Assembly (NCBI GenBank): GCA_020854785.1
Contig: JAHFZE010000311.1
Coordinates: 1 to 5,005 of the forward strand
Source: Methanomethylovorans sp.
GTDB taxonomy: Archaea; Halobacteriota; Methanosarcinia; Methanosarcinales; Methanosarcinaceae
Direction: 5' to 3'
DNA length: 5,005 nt
This document shows, one piece after another, positions 2,296 to 5,005 of this stretch. The notes under the pieces were generated by a model. That model did no database searches, was not told the DNA's origin, and saw only the letters and a program-made list of their open reading frames with translations. The translations under genes were made by a program, and so were the position numbers. How positions within the stretch are numbered: position 1 is the first letter of the stretch; every line of letters starts with the position of its first letter.

Positions 2296-5005
2296 AATGT
2301 GGAACTTGTAAGCCACCTTGGCGGGAACAATTATGATATCGAGATAGCAGGTAATTATGCATATATCGGACAGGGACAGGACCTTGTCATCCTGAATATC
2401 ACCGATAATACAAGACCATTGGAAATGGGAAGGGTGACTACCTCCTCGACAGTATATGGTGTAAAAGTATCAGGCAACAATGCTTATGTTGCCAATGGGG
2501 ATAGTGGCCTTACTGTAATGAATATCTCCGATGCTTTTTCGCCTCAGATCATCGGGAACAATGCCATTGGAGGTATTGCATATGATGTTGCATTATCAGG
2601 GAAAAGTGCATACGTGATCGGAAATAACGGACTGTCCATCGTAGATATAAGTGATCCATCATCCCCTACAATTATAAACACCTATGGCGCTGATGAGATG
2701 AACAGTATTGACATATCAGAAGGCTACGCATATGTGATAAGCAAAGGTGATCTGGATGGAGAGGATTACTATAGCCTGCTCATTATGGATATAACAGATC
2801 CGAATGATCTCAGGCTCACAAGCAGTTTTGGGATCGGGGAAGGGGGAACTGTTGCTGTGGAAGGCAACTATGCCTATCTATCCTATGGTAGCGGCATTGT
2901 GGTCATGGATATCACAGATCCGGAAGCACCAGTATTTGCAGGCAGTTATGAAACCGGAAACATGGTATCTGATATTGCAGTATCTCACGGCCATGCTTAT
3001 TTGGCTGGCTACAGCCTTTTGATCCTGGATATGACCGATCCGGATGCACCGGCACTCACAGGCAGTTACGATATAGGCAATGCGCAGGACATAGCTGTAG
3101 CAGATGGCCGTGCCTATCTTATCAATTCCGTGCATGGCAGCAGTACTGGTATTCTTATTATGGACATCACTGATCCGACAGCTCCAGTACCCACTGGTTC
3201 TTACAGCACCACCCGCAATGCAAATGATGTCGCTGCCTCCGGCAATTATGCCTATATTGCTGATTATAACAATGGCCTTATAAGCGTGAACATCACCGAT
3301 CCCTCTGTACCAAGAATTGAAGGAAGCATTAGAACTGAAGGTCATGCATATGATATAGATATAGCAGGCAATTATGCCTACATTGCAAACAGTGGTCTTA
3401 CGATCCTGAACATCACCGATCCGGCATTACCAAAAATCGAAAGCAGTTATTATAATGCTTCAGGTGATGCCACAGATGTTGCAATAAAGGGCAATTATGC
3501 CTACATAGCAAGTGTTTTTGGAGGTCTGTTGATGGCAAATATCACCGACCCGTCAGCACCAGCATTTGCTGGCAGTTACGTTACCGACGATGCACAGAGC
3601 GTTGACATATCAGCAGAGCATGCCTACATAGCCGATGGTTTCAGTGGCCTTGTGATTGTCAATATCAGCAATCCTGCTGCACCAGTATTTGTTGGTAGTT
3701 ATGATACGACCGGGTATGCAAATGATGTTGCTGTTGCAGGGAACTTAGCCTGTATAGCTGATGGCAACAATGGCCTCGTGATCCTGGACATCACAGATCC
3801 TTCATCTCCAGGACTTGTCAGCACTTACAAGACCGCTGGCTATGCAAATGGCATTGTCGTTAGAGATGAACGGGTATACATAGCAGCCAGCGATAGCGGA
3901 CTTGTGGTAGCGGACATCAGAGATCCAACAACACCAAAGCTTGCGGGTAGTTATGTTACCGACAATGCCTTTGGTGTTGCCTTATCTGGTGATCATGTAT
4001 TTGTGGCAGATCACAATAATGGTCTTTTCGTGTTCCGCATGCTTGAGCCTCAGGACACCACACCCCCGGCATCTGTAGAAGATCTCAAACAAAGTAGCAT
4101 CGGATCGAACTGGATAAGATGGACATGGACAAATCCCACAGATCAGGACTTTAGTCATGCCATGGTGTATATTGACAACACGTTCGTCACAAATACATCC
4201 AATGGATATTATAACGCAACAACACTAGCAGAAGGAACCACATACATAATAGGTATCAGAACTGTGGATACATCCGGTAATATCAACCCCTTGCTTATGG
4301 AAGATACAGCACAGACTGCGGATAGAACTGCACCTGCTTCTGTAACAGGTCTTGAAGAGAACGGCTTAGGTCCTGACTGGATCAGCTGGAAATGGGTAAA
4401 TCCCGCTGATGCGGACTTCAGCCACGTGAAAGTGTACATAAATGGAGCATTTATCACAGATACATCAGATAAGTCCGTCAGCTCATACAATGCGACTGGC
4501 CTTTTCGATGGAGATACATATACTATCAGCATTCTGACAGTTGATGGTTCCGGGAACATTAATCCTACCTGGGTCAATGACTCAGCAACCATATTAAAGC
4601 TCCCCCAGCTCTTTGAACTCTCAGGAAAGAACATTAGCACAAGCTCTATCACATTGATATGGCAAGCCTCCAGCGATACCACGAAAGTGGAAATAAGCCA
4701 GAATGACATCATTATTGCTACCATGAACGGGACAAACACTTATATGGTCACTGACCTGAACAGTGATACAACCTATAATTATACCCTGGTACCTTTCAAT
4801 AGAGATGGACTGAATGGAAAAGCAGTAAGTATCAGCCTCAATACATTCCCTTCCGACAATAGCGCAGGTGGAGGAGGCAGCAGTCCTACAAAGAGTAGCA
4901 GCGGTGGCGGAGGTGGCGGGAATGTAGAGGATTTTGAAAATATAGCATTGAAGGATGTTGCAAATGCATACCTGATGAAGGATGCCAGTGTCACCTATGA
5001 ATTCA
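2209..5005 (+). CDS. Exported LVIVD-repeat beta-propeller / Fn3 / PGF-pre-PGF surface protein (3' end outside window)
   Basis: An uninterrupted frame of at least 932 residues running off the right edge. Domains seen in order: signal peptide (1-29); fourteen tandem ~41-residue LVIVD-type repeats (about 31-614) of the form GSYxT-x-DVAVSGNYAYIA-x-GLVILDITDPSAP, a beta-propeller repeat; two closely similar Fn3-like domains (about 620-704 and 709-794), each with WxWxNPxDxDFSH and TVDxSGNINP; a third, different Fn3-like domain (about 799-879); a Gly/Ser linker (887-904); and the opening of what looks like a PGF-pre-PGF domain (905-932, EDFENIALKDV to VTYEF). In Methanosarcinales proteins that domain normally precedes a PGF-CTERM anchor processed by archaeosortase. 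About fourteen N-x-S/T sequons suit a glycosylated S-layer-associated protein. By inference it sits outside the cell, binding or adhering through the propellers. No catalytic motif was seen, and its ligand cannot be predicted. It is divergent from the flavoprotein gene and has its own AT-rich promoter region. Confidence 0.92.
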   Translation, partial: MTIKLEAIQKGMILIITLIMVGICPALGANVELVSHLGGNNYDIEIAGNYAYIGQGQDLVILNITDNTRPLEMGRVTTSSTVYGVKVSGNNAYVANGDSGLTVMNISDAFSPQIIGNNAIGGIAYDVALSGKSAYVIGNNGLSIVDISDPSSPTIINTYGADEMNSIDISEGYAYVISKGDLDGEDYYSLLIMDITDPNDLRLTSSFGIGEGGTVAVEGNYAYLSYGSGIVVMDITDPEAPVFAGSYETGNMVSDIAVSHGHAYLAGYSLLILDMTDPDAPALTGSYDIGNAQDIAVADGRAYLINSVHGSSTGILIMDITDPTAPVPTGSYSTTRNANDVAASGNYAYIADYNNGLISVNITDPSVPRIEGSIRTEGHAYDIDIAGNYAYIANSGLTILNITDPALPKIESSYYNASGDATDVAIKGNYAYIASVFGGLLMANITDPSAPAFAGSYVTDDAQSVDISAEHAYIADGFSGLVIVNISNPAAPVFVGSYDTTGYANDVAVAGNLACIADGNNGLVILDITDPSSPGLVSTYKTAGYANGIVVRDERVYIAASDSGLVVADIRDPTTPKLAGSYVTDNAFGVALSGDHVFVADHNNGLFVFRMLEPQDTTPPASVEDLKQSSIGSNWIRWTWTNPTDQDFSHAMVYIDNTFVTNTSNGYYNATTLAEGTTYIIGIRTVDTSGNINPLLMEDTAQTADRTAPASVTGLEENGLGPDWISWKWVNPADADFSHVKVYINGAFITDTSDKSVSSYNATGLFDGDTYTISILTVDGSGNINPTWVNDSATILKLPQLFELSGKNISTSSITLIWQASSDTTKVEISQNDIIIATMNGTNTYMVTDLNSDTTYNYTLVPFNRDGLNGKAVSISLNTFPSDNSAGGGGSSPTKSSSGGGGGGNVEDFENIALKDVANAYLMKDASVTYEF
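2299..4050 (+). repeat. Fourteen tandem LVIVD-type propeller repeats
   Basis: Aligning each unit on the residue before the D/G-V/I strand gives residues 42, 83, 125, 165, 213, 254, 293, 339, 381, 422, 463, 505, 547 and 588. The spacing is 39-42 except for 48 after unit 4 and 46 after unit 7, where loops are longer. Each unit carries an AYIA-like strand and a GLVILDITDP-like strand. The family is predicted to form beta-propellers; fourteen blades would give two seven-bladed propellers, though one larger ring or another split is possible. Confidence 0.88.
4066..4845 (+). other. Three fibronectin type III-like domains of the surface protein
   Basis: Domains 1 (nt 4066-4320) and 2 (from about 4333 to 4590) both open with APASV/PPASV and share WIxWxWxNPxDxDFSHxxVYI, a YNAT turn and TVDxSGNINP, so they are internal duplicates. 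Domain 3 (about 4603-4845) is a different Fn3 subtype, with STSSITLIWQASSDTTKVEI and TTYNYTLVPFNRDGL. Such arrays act as rigid spacers that lift the N-terminal propellers away from the cell surface; this role is inferred from the family. Confidence 0.75.
4867..4920 (+). repeat. Gly/Ser-rich flexible linker
   Basis: Residues 887-904 are two glycine runs (four and six residues) around SSPTKSSS. A poly-glycine linker directly before a PGF-pre-PGF domain is a common arrangement in methanogen surface proteins and marks the boundary with the anchor-proximal part. Confidence 0.75.
4921..5004 (+). other. Start of a probable PGF-pre-PGF domain (cut by window end)
   Basis: The final 28 residues, with EDFENI, LKDV and a Val-Thr-Tyr-Glu-Phe end, resemble the opening of the domain that precedes PGF-CTERM archaeosortase signals in Methanosarcinales surface proteins. 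Only the first strands are visible, so the call rests on this segment, the glycine linker and the family context. Confidence 0.6.

Noticed and set aside
2804..3022. Plus-strand frame of 72 codons inside the surface-protein gene
   Set aside because: It is a second reading frame of the propeller repeats, without an independent start signal.
2878..3345. Open minus-strand frame of 155 codons inside the surface-protein gene
   Set aside because: It lies opposite the propeller repeats; the repeated codon pattern of the real gene leaves the opposite strand open. The protein is a repetitive Ile/Cys-rich string with no recognisable domain and no ribosome binding site.
4209..4739. Open minus-strand frame of 176 codons opposite the Fn3 domains
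   Set aside because: It is a shadow of the strongly supported + strand coding frame, with a low-complexity hydrophobic composition and no promoter of its own.
4779..4994. Minus-strand frame with a poly-proline run
   Set aside because: The prolines are simply the complement of the glycine-linker codons (GGN read as NCC).
4998..5005. EcoRI site (GAATTC) at the very end as a possible cloning junction
   Set aside because: The site is in frame and encodes the Glu-Phe expected at the start of the PGF-pre-PGF-like domain, so chance is sufficient.
2209..5005. CRISPR-like or mobile-element interpretation of the repeated DNA
   Set aside because: The repeats are degenerate at the DNA level, in phase with codons, and about 123-126 nt long, all explained by protein repeats; there are no terminal inverted repeats or transposase motifs.

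Overview
The window looks like a chromosomal segment of a methanogenic archaeon, most likely of the Methanosarcinales/Methanosarcinaceae. The evidence is an archaeal-type glutamyl-tRNA synthetase, a flavodoxin-fold protein with the compact cysteine motif of archaeal iron-sulfur flavoproteins, and a large secreted protein with LVIVD repeats, methanosarcinal-style Fn3 domains and the start of what looks like a PGF-pre-PGF domain. Promoters resemble archaeal TATA boxes, and Shine-Dalgarno sites match the GGAGGTGAT type. Coding DNA is of moderate GC; the spacers are strongly AT-rich.

Layout: (1) nt 3-674, + strand, the C-terminal 223 residues of glutamyl-tRNA synthetase (gltX), followed at once by a hairpin plus T-run terminator. 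(2) nt 857-1036, + strand, a 59-residue protein with two CxxC pairs (zinc-ribbon-like), with its own TATA box and ribosome binding site. It is followed by a 65-nt imperfect inverted repeat and a clean terminator. (3) nt 1209-1874, - strand, a 221-residue iron-sulfur flavoprotein-like oxidoreductase, convergent with the small gene. (4) nt 1875-2208, a 334-nt AT-rich divergent spacer with several short palindromes and TATA-like boxes. (5) nt 2209 to the right edge, + strand, one uninterrupted frame of at least 932 residues. It has a signal peptide, fourteen ~41-residue LVIVD-type beta-propeller blades, three Fn3-like domains, a glycine/serine linker and the first ~28 residues of a PGF-pre-PGF-like domain. 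It is cut by the window end.

The genes do not form an obvious pathway: each seems to be its own transcription unit. gltX is translation housekeeping, the small CxxC protein is of unknown function, the flavoprotein is probably redox or oxidative-stress related, and the large gene encodes an exported, probably glycosylated cell-surface protein. I see no tRNA, rRNA, CRISPR array, insertion sequence or defence system. The features most worth a second look are the 14-blade (possibly 7+7) surface protein, the independently transcribed small CxxC protein, and the structured DNA in the two spacers.
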